The notes below the pieces were generated by a model that did no database searches, was not told the origin of the DNA, and saw nothing but the letters and a program-made list of their open reading frames with translations. Below are positions 51,916-60,891 of a DNA stretch of 64,000 bases, one piece after another. Origin of the DNA: DMER01 sp003451645 (GTDB lineage: Bacteria; Pseudomonadota; Alphaproteobacteria; Micropepsales; Micropepsaceae); contig DALYLR010000018.1 of assembly GCA_031976175.1 (NCBI GenBank), positions 1 through 64,000 on the forward strand, written 5' to 3'. The translations under genes were made by a program, and so were the position numbers. Within the stretch, counting starts at the first letter, position 1; every line of letters starts with the position of its first letter.

Positions 51916-53568
51916 ATGACCAATTCCCTCACCATCCTCCTCGCTCAGTTGAACCCCATCATGGGGGATATTGCCGGTAATCTCGCCAAGGCGCGCGCGG
52001 TGCGGGCGGCGCATCAGCACGCGGACATTATTCTGTTCCCGGAGCTTTTCATCTGTGGTTATCCGCCGGAAGATCTGGTGCTCAAGCCCGCCTTGCAGGC
52101 CGATGCGCGCGCGGCTGTCGAGGCTTTGGCGGCGGAGACCACGTCGGGGCCGGCGGTGCTGATGCCCACGCCCTGGGTGCAGGACGGCAAGCTCTATAAT
52201 GCGGTAGCCCTTCTCGATGGCGGGGCCGTGCAAGGGGTGCGCTTTAAGGTCGACCTGCCTAATTATGGCGTGTTCGACGAGAAGCGGGTCTTTGCGGCAG
52301 GGCCGATGCCAGGGCCTTTCAATGTACGGGGTATCCGGATTGGTGTGCCGATTTGCGAGGACATGTGGACGCCGGACGTCTGCGAGTGCCTCGCGGAGAC
52401 GGGGTCCGAGATCCTGCTGTCGCCTAACGGCTCGCCTTTTGAGCAGAACAAGGAGGATGTCCGGCTGAACCTTGGCATTGCGCGCGTGGTGGAGACCGGC
52501 TTGCCCTTTGTCTATCTCAATCAGGTGGGCGGCCAAGATGAGCTGGTTTTTGACGGTGGCTCCTTTGTGCTGAACGTCAACCGCTCCTTGCCCGTGCAGA
52601 TGCCGGCATGGGAGAGCGCCACAGTGCTCACCCGATGGCGCAAGGAAGGCGGCGTGTGGGTGTGTGAGCCCGGGCCCAAGGCCGCGATCCCGGATGGGCT
52701 TGAAAGTCTCTATCAGGCGATGGTCCTGGGCTTGCGCGACTATGTGACCAAGAACCGCTTTCCGGGCGTGGTGCTGGGCCTGAGCGGCGGGATCGACAGC
52801 GCCTTGTCGGCGGCGGTGGCGGTGGATGCACTGGGCGCCGCGCGCGTGCGCTGTGTGATGATGCCGAGCCGCTTTACCGCCCAAGAAAGCCTCGACGATG
52901 CCGCCGAGTGCGCAAGGCTTTTGGGCACGCCTTATGACACCATCCCGATTGAGCCGGCGGTTGCGGCGTATACGGAGTTATTGTCGCCGCAATTTGCTGG
53001 CCGCGCCCCAGATACGACGGAGGAGAACATCCAGTCCCGCATCCGCGGTGTGATCTTGATGGCGCTGTCGAACAAGTTCGGGCCCATGGTGCTGACCACC
53101 GGCAACAAGTCGGAAATGTCGGTCGGCTATGCGACCCTTTATGGCGATATGTGCGGCGGGTTCAACGTGCTGAAGGACCTCTACAAAATGCAGGTCTTTG
53201 CGCTGAGCCGCTGGCGCAATCAAAACCGCCCGGCGGGCTTTCTGGGGCCGCAAGGGCGCGTCATGCCGGAGAGGGTGATTGACAAGCCGCCCTCGGCGGA
53301 ACTGCGCGCCAACCAAAAGGATGAGGATAGCCTGCCGCCCTATCCGGTGCTGGACGATATCCTGGAATGCCTCGTCGAGAACGAGATGCCGGTCGAGCAC
53401 ATCTCCGCGCGCGGGCATGCGCTGGCCACGATCAAGCGGGTCGAACATCTGCTGAATACTGCGGAGTATAAGCGCCGGCAAGCGCCGCCAGGGGTGAAAC
53501 TCACGCGCAAGAATTTCGGCCGCGACCGGCGCTATCCGATCACGAATGCCTTTCGGGATGCGACTTGA
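51916..53568 (+). CDS. nadE: Glutamine-dependent NAD+ synthetase
   Basis: Predicted 550-residue two-domain enzyme that amidates deamido-NAD in the last step of NAD synthesis. The N-terminal nitrilase-like glutaminase domain has Glu in FPELFICGY, Lys in FKVDLPNYGVFDEKR and Cys in VPICEDMW. The C-terminal synthetase domain has the ATP PP-loop LGLSGGIDSAL and the block TGNKSEMSVGYATLYGD. The ATG at 51916 follows GAGAGGAG (51903-51910); a GTG at 51910 lies inside that site and is unlikely. Confidence 0.97.
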   Translation: MTNSLTILLAQLNPIMGDIAGNLAKARAVRAAHQHADIILFPELFICGYPPEDLVLKPALQADARAAVEALAAETTSGPAVLMPTPWVQDGKLYNAVALLDGGAVQGVRFKVDLPNYGVFDEKRVFAAGPMPGPFNVRGIRIGVPICEDMWTPDVCECLAETGSEILLSPNGSPFEQNKEDVRLNLGIARVVETGLPFVYLNQVGGQDELVFDGGSFVLNVNRSLPVQMPAWESATVLTRWRKEGGVWVCEPGPKAAIPDGLESLYQAMVLGLRDYVTKNRFPGVVLGLSGGIDSALSAAVAVDALGAARVRCVMMPSRFTAQESLDDAAECARLLGTPYDTIPIEPAVAAYTELLSPQFAGRAPDTTEENIQSRIRGVILMALSNKFGPMVLTTGNKSEMSVGYATLYGDMCGGFNVLKDLYKMQVFALSRWRNQNRPAGFLGPQGRVMPERVIDKPPSAELRANQKDEDSLPPYPVLDDILECLVENEMPVEHISARGHALATIKRVEHLLNTAEYKRRQAPPGVKLTRKNFGRDRRYPITNAFRDAT

Positions 53569-53619
53569 GGCGCTTTCGCATTTGATCCGGGCCCCTGAAA
53601 CAGGCTAGATCAGCGGCCC

Positions 53620-54972
53620 ATGACCGCAGCCTCACCGACCATCGTCCGCATCGCCCCCTCGCCAACCGGATTGCTCCATGTCGGAAACATCCGCACCGCG
53701 CTGATCAATTATCTGTACACAAGGAAATCTGGCGGGCAGTTCATGCTGCGCATTGATGATACGGATACGGAGCGCTCCAAGGTGGAGTATGAGACGGCGA
53801 TTATTGAGGACCTGGCCTGGCTGGGGCTTGCCCACGAGATCTTTGCGCGGCAGTCGGAGCGCAGCGCGGAGTACGAGGCGGCAGCGGCAAAATTGCGCGC
53901 GGAAGGGCTCCTCTATCCGGCCTATGAGACCGCTGAGGAATTGGACCGCAGGCGCAAGCGCCAATTGGCGGCGCACAAGCCGCCGGTCTATGACCGCGCC
54001 GCCCTGAAACTGACTGAGGCCGAGCGCGCGGCATTGGAGGCGCAAGGGCGCAGGCCCCATTGGCGGTTCAAGCTCTCCAACACCAATGTGCAATGGCACG
54101 ATCTGGTGCGCGGCGAGGTCAATATCGACACCGCAAATTTGTCCGATCCGGTGCTGATCCGCGAGGATGGCCGGTTTCTCTATACGCTGCCCAGCGTGGT
54201 CGACGATATCGACTTTCGCATCAGCCATGTGATCCGGGGCGAGGACCATGTCGTCAACACGGCGGTCCAGATCGAGATCACCCGCGCCCTGGGTGCGGAA
54301 CCGCCCACCTATGCCCACACTACGTTGTTGACCGGGCCGGGCGGGGAGGCGCTGTCCAAGCGCATTGGCTCGCTGTCCATGCGCGATTTGCGGGCCGAGG
54401 GCATCGAGCCCATGGCGGTGTTGTCGCTGTTGTCCAAACTGGGCACATCGGATGCCGTGGTGCCGCGCCTGCGGATGGAGGACCTGGTGGCCGAGTTTGA
54501 TCTGGGCCATATGGGCCGCGCGCCCGCGCAATTCGATCTGGCGGATCTGAAAACCCTCAATCACAAAATCTATCACATTACGCCGTATGCGGATGTCGCG
54601 GAGCGGCTCAAAGGGATGGGCGTTGGCGGCGCGGAGGCCTTCTGGCTCGCTGTGCGCGACAATCTCCAGACCCTTGCCGAGGCGCGGGAATGGTGGCAGG
54701 TCGTGACCGGGCCGGTCACCCCCGGAGAAGGCGCGGACCACGCGATCCTGGCGGCCGCCGCCGAAACGCTGCCTGATGGTGTGCTAACCGAAGAGTCCTG
54801 GGCGCCATGGACTCAGGCGATTGCGGCCAAGACCGGTGCCAAGGGCAAAATGTTGTTCCAGCCCTTGCGTCTCGCCCTCACTGGTAAACCCCATGGACCG
54901 GAAATGAAAAAGCTGCTACCTCTTATTGGCCGGGATGAGACCCTCAAACGTTTGCGGGGCCAAGCGGCGTAG
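53620..54972 (+). CDS. gltX: Glutamyl-tRNA synthetase
   Basis: Predicted 450-residue class I synthetase. The HIGH-equivalent is HVGN in RIAPSPTGLLHVGNIRTAL and the KMSKS-equivalent is LSKRIGS. Many alphaproteobacteria carry two gltX genes, and the HVGN form here fits the shorter type. Which tRNAs it charges (Glu only, or also Gln for GatCAB) cannot be told from sequence. It is followed by a 165-bp gap with no clear signal apart from a short GCTAA-CCAT-TTAGC inverted repeat near 55029. Confidence 0.95.
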   Translation: MTAASPTIVRIAPSPTGLLHVGNIRTALINYLYTRKSGGQFMLRIDDTDTERSKVEYETAIIEDLAWLGLAHEIFARQSERSAEYEAAAAKLRAEGLLYPAYETAEELDRRRKRQLAAHKPPVYDRAALKLTEAERAALEAQGRRPHWRFKLSNTNVQWHDLVRGEVNIDTANLSDPVLIREDGRFLYTLPSVVDDIDFRISHVIRGEDHVVNTAVQIEITRALGAEPPTYAHTTLLTGPGGEALSKRIGSLSMRDLRAEGIEPMAVLSLLSKLGTSDAVVPRLRMEDLVAEFDLGHMGRAPAQFDLADLKTLNHKIYHITPYADVAERLKGMGVGGAEAFWLAVRDNLQTLAEAREWWQVVTGPVTPGEGADHAILAAAAETLPDGVLTEESWAPWTQAIAAKTGAKGKMLFQPLRLALTGKPHGPEMKKLLPLIGRDETLKRLRGQAA

Positions 54973-55137
54973 GAAAATGACGTTGATGCACGTTCAACAT
55001 CCGCTTTCCATCAGCATTTGTTGCGGCTGCTAACCATTTAGCATCGGCCGCGCCCTTATCCTTTTGTTATGCATGTTCGCGAGGGGGCTTTCCGGCCGCC
55101 ATCGTTTTCGCGCGCATGCCGTATAGGGATAACGATC

Positions 55138-56451
55138 ATGGCTTTGCACCTCTATAACTCGCTGACGAAAAGCAAAGAGGCCTTCGCGCCTGAGGACGCC
55201 CGCAACGTCCGTCTCTACGTGTGCGGCCCGACGGTCTATGACCTCGCCCATATTGGCAATGCCAGGCCGGTGATCGTGTTCGACGTGCTGTTCCGCCTGC
55301 TGCGCCATGTCTATGGCATGGGCCATGTGACCTATGTGCGCAACATCACGGATGTGGACGACAAGATCAATGCGCGCGCCAAGGAGCGGGGCATATCGAT
55401 CCGTGCGCTGACGGAGGAGACGGCCGCGGTCTATCAGGCTGATGCGCGTGCGCTTGGCTGCCTTGACCCCACCCATGAGCCGCGGGTGACGGACTACATC
55501 CCCGAGATCGTCGATATGATCGCGCGCCTTATCCGCGCCAAGGCGGCCTATGCGGCGGAAGGGCATGTGCTGTTCCATGTGGCGGCCAAGGCGGATTATG
55601 GCAAGCTCGCGCGCCGAGATGTCGAGGACATGATTGCGGGCGCACGCGTCGATGTGGCGCCCTACAAAAAGGACCCGATGGACTTTGTGCTGTGGAAGCC
55701 GTCCACGGACGATCAGCCAGGCTGGGACAGCCCTTGGGGCCGCGGGCGCCCAGGCTGGCACATCGAGTGCTCGGCCATGGGCGAGAAACTCCTTGGGCAG
55801 ACCTTCGATATCCATGGCGGCGGCATCGACCTGATCTTTCCGCACCATGAGAACGAGATCGCACAAAGCGAATGCGCGCATGGCGGCGCGCCGCTGGCCC
55901 GCATTTGGATGCATAATGGGCATCTGAATGTCGAAGGTACAAAGATGTCCAAGAGCCTCGGCAATTTCCTGACCATCAATGACCTGCTTAAGGATTGGCC
56001 GGGGGATGCCTTGCGCTTCAACATGCTGAAGACGCATTACCGCCAGCCCTTTGATTGGACTCTGAAGAATTTGGAGGAGTCTGCTCGCACGATGGAGCGC
56101 TGGGCGGCGGAGGCGGAAGGCTCGGGCGAGGCGCTGGCGCCCTCGGTGCTGGAGGCGCTGGCGGATGATCTAAACACACCCAAGGCGATCGCCGCCTTGC
56201 ATGAATTGCACGGAAAGGACGCAGCCGGATTGACCGGTTCTCTGCGGGCCCTGGGTTTCACGCTCTCAGTCAAGGAGAAGGTTGTTGATGCTGGGTTGGC
56301 TGAAAGAGTTGAGGGGCTGATTGCGGCCCGTGCCGCTGCGCGCAAGGCCAAGAACTTTGCCGAGGCCGACCGCATTCGCGGCGAGATTGCAAGCCTGGGC
56401 GTGATCATCGAGGACGGGCCGCAGGGCACGACATGGAAGGTGGGGGGATGA
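55138..56451 (+). CDS. cysS: Cysteinyl-tRNA synthetase
   Basis: Predicted 437-residue class I synthetase. The zinc-binding Cys lies in YVCGPTVYD, the HIGH-equivalent is HIGN, and the KMSKS motif is exact (GTKMSKSLGN). Further zinc ligands are in WHIECSAMG and IFPHHENEIAQSE. Slightly shorter than typical bacterial CysRS (about 460), mainly at the C-terminus. The start at 55138 follows AGGGATAA. It overlaps cimA by ATGA, the common alphaproteobacterial cysS-cimA arrangement. Confidence 0.96.
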   Translation: MALHLYNSLTKSKEAFAPEDARNVRLYVCGPTVYDLAHIGNARPVIVFDVLFRLLRHVYGMGHVTYVRNITDVDDKINARAKERGISIRALTEETAAVYQADARALGCLDPTHEPRVTDYIPEIVDMIARLIRAKAAYAAEGHVLFHVAAKADYGKLARRDVEDMIAGARVDVAPYKKDPMDFVLWKPSTDDQPGWDSPWGRGRPGWHIECSAMGEKLLGQTFDIHGGGIDLIFPHHENEIAQSECAHGGAPLARIWMHNGHLNVEGTKMSKSLGNFLTINDLLKDWPGDALRFNMLKTHYRQPFDWTLKNLEESARTMERWAAEAEGSGEALAPSVLEALADDLNTPKAIAALHELHGKDAAGLTGSLRALGFTLSVKEKVVDAGLAERVEGLIAARAAARKAKNFAEADRIRGEIASLGVIIEDGPQGTTWKVGG

Positions 56452-58055
56452 CCCGCACGCGGCTTTATCTGTTCGACACGACCTTGCGCGACGGTGCGCA
56501 AACGAGTGGTGTGGATTTCAGCGTGGAGGACAAGCGCCAGATCGCGCTGGCGCTCGACGAGCTGGGTGTCGATTATGTGGAGGGCGGATGGCCGGGCGCC
56601 AATCCCACGGACACGGCCTTTTTCGCGCAACCGCCGGCCTTGCAGCGCGCGCGGTTCACCGCCTTTGGCATGACCAAGAAGCCGGGCCGCAGCGCCAACA
56701 ATGATGAAGGTCTGGCGGCGGTTTTGAACGCGCGGGCAAGTGCTTGCTGCCTCGTGGGCAAGACTTGGGACTATCAGGTGGATGTGGCGCTCGAAATTCC
56801 GCGTGAGGATAATCTCGCCGCCATACGCGAGAGCATGCAGGCCGTGGCCGCGCGGGGCCAAGAGGCGCTATTCGACGCAGAGCATTACTTTGACGGTTAC
56901 AAGGCGAACCCGGACTATGCGTGGGCCGCGCTGAAGGCGGCGCTGGATGGCGGTGCGCGGTGGCTGGTCCTGTGCGACACCAATGGCGGTGCGCTGCCGG
57001 CCGAGGTGGGGCGGATCGTGGCTGAAACCGCGCGCGTTGTGGGCGGCGATAGGCTGGGTATCCACACCCATAACGACACGGATAATGCGGTCGCGAATAC
57101 TCTTGCCGCGATTGATGCGGGCGCACGGCACATCCAGGGCACGATCAATGGGCTGGGGGAGCGCTGCGGCAATGCCAATTTGATCTCACTGATCCCGACC
57201 CTTCTGCTCAAAGCACCGTACAAGGATCAGTTCGAGACTGGCATTGCGCCAGAGAAGCTCAAGGAGATTGGGCATTTGTCGCGGCTGCTGGACGAAATCC
57301 TCAACCGCGCGCCTAACCGGCATCAACCTTATGTCGGCGCCAATGCCTTTGCGCATAAGGGCGGCTTGCATGCGAGCGCGGTGATGAAGGACCCGCGCAC
57401 CTATGAGCATGTGGCCCCCGAAAGCGTGGGCAATATCCGCAAGATCCCAGTGTCGGACCAGGCGGGGCGGTCCAATCTTGTTGCCAGGCTCTCCGCGTTC
57501 GGCCTGAACCCGGACCCCAAGGACCCGCGCGTCGCCCAGCTTTTGACGCTCATCAAGGAGCGCGAGCATTTGGGCTTTACCTATGATGGGGTTGAGGCAT
57601 CGCTGGAGCTGTTGGCCCGGCGGGCCTTGGGTCAGGTGCCGGATTTCTTCACGGTGGAGAGCTTTAAGGTCTCCGTGGAACGCCGCCACAATGCCAAAGG
57701 CGAGATCGTTACCGTCTCAGAAGCCGTGGTGAAACTCTTTGTCGATGGGCAACGCATCATGAGCGTGGGGGAGGGCAATGGCCCGGTGCATGCGCTCGAC
57801 AATGCGTTGCGTAAGGATCTGGGACGGTACTCCGAACGGCTCGCCGATCTGCGGCTGGTGGATTACAAGGTACGGATCCTGACCGGCGGCACAGAGGCCG
57901 TGACCCGGGTCATGATTGAGAGCGCCGATAGCGCTGGGCGGCGCTGGTCGACGGTTGGGGTTTCGCCCAATATTGTCGATGCCTCCTTTGAGGCGCTTGT
58001 CGATTCCATGACGTTCAAGCTTTGCCAGGCAGACCCGGGCCTCACTGCAGCGTGA
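56448..58055 (+). CDS. cimA: Citramalate synthase
   Basis: Predicted 535-residue enzyme that condenses acetyl-CoA and pyruvate to citramalate, the entry to isoleucine via the citramalate route. The HMGL-type TIM barrel begins LYLFDTTLRDGAQTSGVDFS and includes HTHNDTDNAVANTL, where metal ligands lie. The C-terminal LeuA-type allosteric dimer domain (about 400-530) ends in TGGTEAVTRVMIES. The GxDF (GVDF) in the first motif is characteristic of CimA rather than LeuA. It is co-translated with cysS, with a 4-bp overlap. Confidence 0.94.
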   Translation: MTRTRLYLFDTTLRDGAQTSGVDFSVEDKRQIALALDELGVDYVEGGWPGANPTDTAFFAQPPALQRARFTAFGMTKKPGRSANNDEGLAAVLNARASACCLVGKTWDYQVDVALEIPREDNLAAIRESMQAVAARGQEALFDAEHYFDGYKANPDYAWAALKAALDGGARWLVLCDTNGGALPAEVGRIVAETARVVGGDRLGIHTHNDTDNAVANTLAAIDAGARHIQGTINGLGERCGNANLISLIPTLLLKAPYKDQFETGIAPEKLKEIGHLSRLLDEILNRAPNRHQPYVGANAFAHKGGLHASAVMKDPRTYEHVAPESVGNIRKIPVSDQAGRSNLVARLSAFGLNPDPKDPRVAQLLTLIKEREHLGFTYDGVEASLELLARRALGQVPDFFTVESFKVSVERRHNAKGEIVTVSEAVVKLFVDGQRIMSVGEGNGPVHALDNALRKDLGRYSERLADLRLVDYKVRILTGGTEAVTRVMIESADSAGRRWSTVGVSPNIVDASFEALVDSMTFKLCQADPGLTAA

Positions 58056-58128
58056 GCGCGGCTTGCTTGGAATGGGCGGCGGAAGCCGCTATGGTCTCAC
58101 TTCGTCATTTAAGGGTTGCGAGGGTGTG

Positions 58129-58683
58129 ATGCGGGACTTCAATGCTGTGATTGCGGCGGTTTTGGCGATGAATGGTGCGCAGGCGTGGGCCAATATGATG
58201 CCGCCGCCGCCGCCCGCAGTGAAGGTCGACATGTATAGCATTGATGCCAAGGGCATGGGTCCAAAGCTCGGGCACATAACGATCACGGAAACCTTGGTCG
58301 GCCTGATGTTCACGCCGGATTTGAAGGGCTTGCCACCGGGCGAACGCGGCTTTCATGTGCACGAGGTCGGTAATTGCGCGCCGGGCCTGAAGGATGGCGC
58401 GATGACGGCCGGGTGGTCCGCAGGCGCACACTACGACCCTGCGAAAACCGGCAAGCATGTGGGGCCGCACAAGGAAGGCGGGCACAAGGGCGATTTGGAG
58501 GTCCTGAAAGTCGGGGCCGATGGCACGGCCAAAACAGTCGCGATGTCTAAGTCGCTCAAGCTGAACGATGTGGCGGGCCGCGCGCTGATGATCCACGCTG
58601 GCGGCGACAATTACTCCGATCAGCCCGAGCCGCTGGGCGGCGGCGGCGGGCGGATTGCATGCGGGGTGGTGCCGGCGCTCTGA
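58129..58683 (+). CDS. sodC: Periplasmic Cu,Zn superoxide dismutase
   Basis: Predicted 184-residue enzyme. A signal peptide (about 1-22, ending AQAWA) directs it to the periplasm. Copper ligands are His in FHVHEVG and in LMIHAGGDN; the bridging His is in AGAHYDP, and zinc ligands follow in GPHKEGGHKGDL. The disulfide partners are in VGNCAPG and GRIACGV. All ligands are intact, so it should disproportionate superoxide. The ATG at 58129 follows a GAGGG leader. Confidence 0.94.
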   Translation: MRDFNAVIAAVLAMNGAQAWANMMPPPPPAVKVDMYSIDAKGMGPKLGHITITETLVGLMFTPDLKGLPPGERGFHVHEVGNCAPGLKDGAMTAGWSAGAHYDPAKTGKHVGPHKEGGHKGDLEVLKVGADGTAKTVAMSKSLKLNDVAGRALMIHAGGDNYSDQPEPLGGGGGRIACGVVPAL

Positions 58684-58699
58684 GCGTTGCCTGCAATTG

Positions 58700-58724
58700 A
58701 CATGCGCTGCGCATGCGCGCATGT
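58700..58724. promoter_or_regulatory. Operator palindrome at the toxin-antitoxin promoter
   Basis: ACATGCGC (58700-58707) and GCGCATGT (58717-58724) form an 8-bp perfect inverted repeat with a 9-bp centre that itself contains GCATGC. A -35-like TTGACA starts at 58697 and overlaps the left arm; a poor -10 may lie near 58720. It ends 7 bp before the antitoxin start, as expected for autorepression by a ribbon-helix-helix antitoxin-toxin complex. Confidence 0.7.
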
Positions 58725-58731
58725 TTTGCGC

Positions 58732-58959
58732 ATGGGTATGATCCAAATCCGCAATGTCCCCCCGGACCTCCACAAAAAGCTCAAGGCCAAGGCCGCGAAG
58801 CTGGGGATGAGCTTGTCTGATTTTCTCCTTCGGGAGGCGGAGCGGGCGGCTGATTTGGTAACGCCGGAGGAGCTTCGCGAACGGCTTGACCGCTTGGAGG
58901 CCTACCGAGGCAAAGAGTCTCCGACGGATGCCTTGAGGGCCGAACGCGAAGGCCGATGA
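58732..58959 (+). CDS. FitA/VapB-type ribbon-helix-helix antitoxin
   Basis: Predicted 75-residue protein starting MGMIQIRNVPPDLHKKLKAK. The first ~40 residues form the RHH_1 DNA-binding fold and the rest the toxin-neutralising tail. It overlaps the PIN-domain toxin gene by ATGA. Start uncertain: ATG at 58732 or 58738 with no ribosome binding site, which hints at a leaderless or poorly translated message set by the operator palindrome just upstream. Confidence 0.85.
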   Translation: MGMIQIRNVPPDLHKKLKAKAAKLGMSLSDFLLREAERAADLVTPEELRERLDRLEAYRGKESPTDALRAEREGR

Positions 58960-59348
58960 TTGTCATCGACGCGTCTGCGGTCCTGGAACTCATCTTGAAG
59001 ACCGAATCTGCGAACCGCATCAGGGATCGCATTTTTCAGCCTGAGATTTCGCTCCTGGCCCCGCATGTGATCGATCTCGAGGTGTTGCAAGTCTTGCGAC
59101 GATTCATGCTTGCGAAGACCTTGACGGAAGCAGCCGCTCAGAACTCCCTTGATCTCTGGTTCACGATGAGGGTGGTCCGATATGCCCATCAACCTTTGGC
59201 GCGACGCATCTTTTGGCTCCGGCAGAATTTTACAGCTTACGATGCAGCGTATATTGCCCTCGCAGAGGCAAACAGCGCGCCATTGGTCACCCATGACGCA
59301 AAGCTGGCGCGCGCCACAGGCCATTTCGCCCGCGTCGAGTTGATTTAG
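58956..59348 (+). CDS. PIN-domain ribonuclease toxin (VapC/FitB)
   Basis: Predicted 130-residue PIN-domain endoribonuclease. The acidic catalytic residues are all present: Asp5 (MIVIDAS), Glu42 (DLEVLQ), Asp96 (AYDAAYIALA) and Asp114 (VTHDAKLA). VapC-type toxins cleave tRNA or rRNA and stop translation unless neutralised by the antitoxin. The gene is coupled to the antitoxin by a 4-bp overlap. Intact active-site residues argue that it is functional. Confidence 0.9.
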   Translation: MIVIDASAVLELILKTESANRIRDRIFQPEISLLAPHVIDLEVLQVLRRFMLAKTLTEAAAQNSLDLWFTMRVVRYAHQPLARRIFWLRQNFTAYDAAYIALAEANSAPLVTHDAKLARATGHFARVELI

Positions 59349-59409
59349 TTGGCTTGCCATCAGGATTGGGTGGCACCTATGCTGCTTCAATTCCATCACG
59401 AGGCATCGC

Positions 59410-60855
59410 ATGCACATCCCCACCCACGGTAAGTCTGCCGATCAGATCAAGGCTCAGTTGGAAGCGTTCTCGACCCGCGACCTGCCGTGGCGGGAGGGCA
59501 AGACGCTCGCCTATATCTATGATCCGGGCGCGCAGGTCGAAGAGATCGCGAAATGGGCCTATATGCGCTACCTGACGGAGAACGCGCTCGACCCGACCGT
59601 CTATCCATCGATGATGCTGATCGAGAATGAGCTCGCGGAGATGGCGCGCAACCATCTGGGTGGTGTGGATGGGGTGGTTGGGAATTTCACCAGCGGCGGG
59701 ACCGAGAGCTGCATGCTCGCGGTCAAGACCGCGCGCGATTGGGCACGTCAAGCCAAAGGGATTGCGAACCCTGAGATCATCCTGCCCGTGACCGCGCATG
59801 CGGCCTTTCACAAGGGCGCGCATTACTGCGACATGAAGAAGGTCCTCGTGCCCGTGGACCCCAAAACCTACAAGGCCGATCCGGCGGCGATCGCACGGGC
59901 GATCACGCCCAATACCGCCATGATCGTCATCTCGGCCGTGTCCTATGCGCATGGCGTGCTCGACCCGGTGCCGGAGATCGCCGCAATCGCGCAGAAGCAC
60001 GGGGTGCTTTGCCATGTCGATGGCTGCATCGGCGGGTTTTTGCTGCCTTATTTCAAGCGGCTTGGCGCGCCTTTGGGCGACTTCGATTTCCGGGTACCAG
60101 GCGTCACCTCCATGTCGATGGATTGGCACAAATACGCCTATTGCCCCAAGGGCGCCTCGGTGATCCTGCACCGGACCAAGGAGCTGCGGCAGTATCAGAT
60201 TTATGCGGCGGCGGAGTGGACCGGCTATACCGTCATCAACCCCACCATCCAATCAACAAAGTCAGGCGGGCCGATGGCGGCCGCCTGGGCGGTACTGAAC
60301 TTCATGGGGGATGAGGGCTATATGCGCTTCGCCAAGCGCATCTATGACAGTACACGGATTATCTGCGACGGGATTAGGGAGACGCCGGGCCTGCACTTGG
60401 TGGGCGAGCCAGACTTGAACCTGGTGGCCTTTGCGGCGAAGGATTTCTCCTGTTTCCACTTGGTCGATGCGATGAAGGAGCGGCGCTGGTTCATCCAGCC
60501 GCAATTCGGGCTGATGGGCTCGGAGGCCAATGTGCATCTGTCCATCGGGCAGAACATGTTTGAGCGGGCGCATGAGTTCGTGGCGGATCTGCAAGACTGT
60601 GTGCGGCAATGCCAGGACAAGGGCTTTAGCCAGACGGCGACCATGGTGCGCGAGCAGGTTGCCAAGGGGATGAGCGGCCCGCCGAGCCCCGCCATGATTG
60701 GCCAATTGATGCAGGCAGCAGGCATCGAGGACGGGCAATTGCCGCGCAAGGCGGCGGAACTCAACCAAATCTTGAACGCTTTGCCGCCGAAATTGATCGA
60801 GTACGCGTTGATCAGCTTTATGAATGACCGCTATGTCTACCGCCCGCCTAAGTGA
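59410..60855 (+). CDS. PLP-dependent decarboxylase, sphingosine-1-phosphate-lyase-like
   Basis: Predicted 481-residue group II PLP-dependent enzyme. The cofactor Lys is Lys241 in SMDWHKYAYCPKG, following the pattern of sphingosine-1-phosphate lyase (SxDxHKYGxxxKG) more than glutamate decarboxylase. FTSGGTESCM and HVDGCIGGF blocks position the PLP phosphate and ring. No TM helix is present, so it would be soluble. Substrate could be a long-chain base phosphate or a related amine; this is inference from motif similarity. No sphingolipid synthesis gene is nearby. Confidence 0.82.
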   Translation: MHIPTHGKSADQIKAQLEAFSTRDLPWREGKTLAYIYDPGAQVEEIAKWAYMRYLTENALDPTVYPSMMLIENELAEMARNHLGGVDGVVGNFTSGGTESCMLAVKTARDWARQAKGIANPEIILPVTAHAAFHKGAHYCDMKKVLVPVDPKTYKADPAAIARAITPNTAMIVISAVSYAHGVLDPVPEIAAIAQKHGVLCHVDGCIGGFLLPYFKRLGAPLGDFDFRVPGVTSMSMDWHKYAYCPKGASVILHRTKELRQYQIYAAAEWTGYTVINPTIQSTKSGGPMAAAWAVLNFMGDEGYMRFAKRIYDSTRIICDGIRETPGLHLVGEPDLNLVAFAAKDFSCFHLVDAMKERRWFIQPQFGLMGSEANVHLSIGQNMFERAHEFVADLQDCVRQCQDKGFSQTATMVREQVAKGMSGPPSPAMIGQLMQAAGIEDGQLPRKAAELNQILNALPPKLIEYALISFMNDRYVYRPPK

Positions 60856-60891
60856 GTGGATGCGGGAGAGGGGCGTCGTCGCCAAACAAAT

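Noticed and set aside
55029..55042. CtrA binding site upstream of cysS
   Set aside because: GCTAACCATTTAGC resembles the TTAA-N7-TTAA pattern but mismatches in both halves, so I do not call it.
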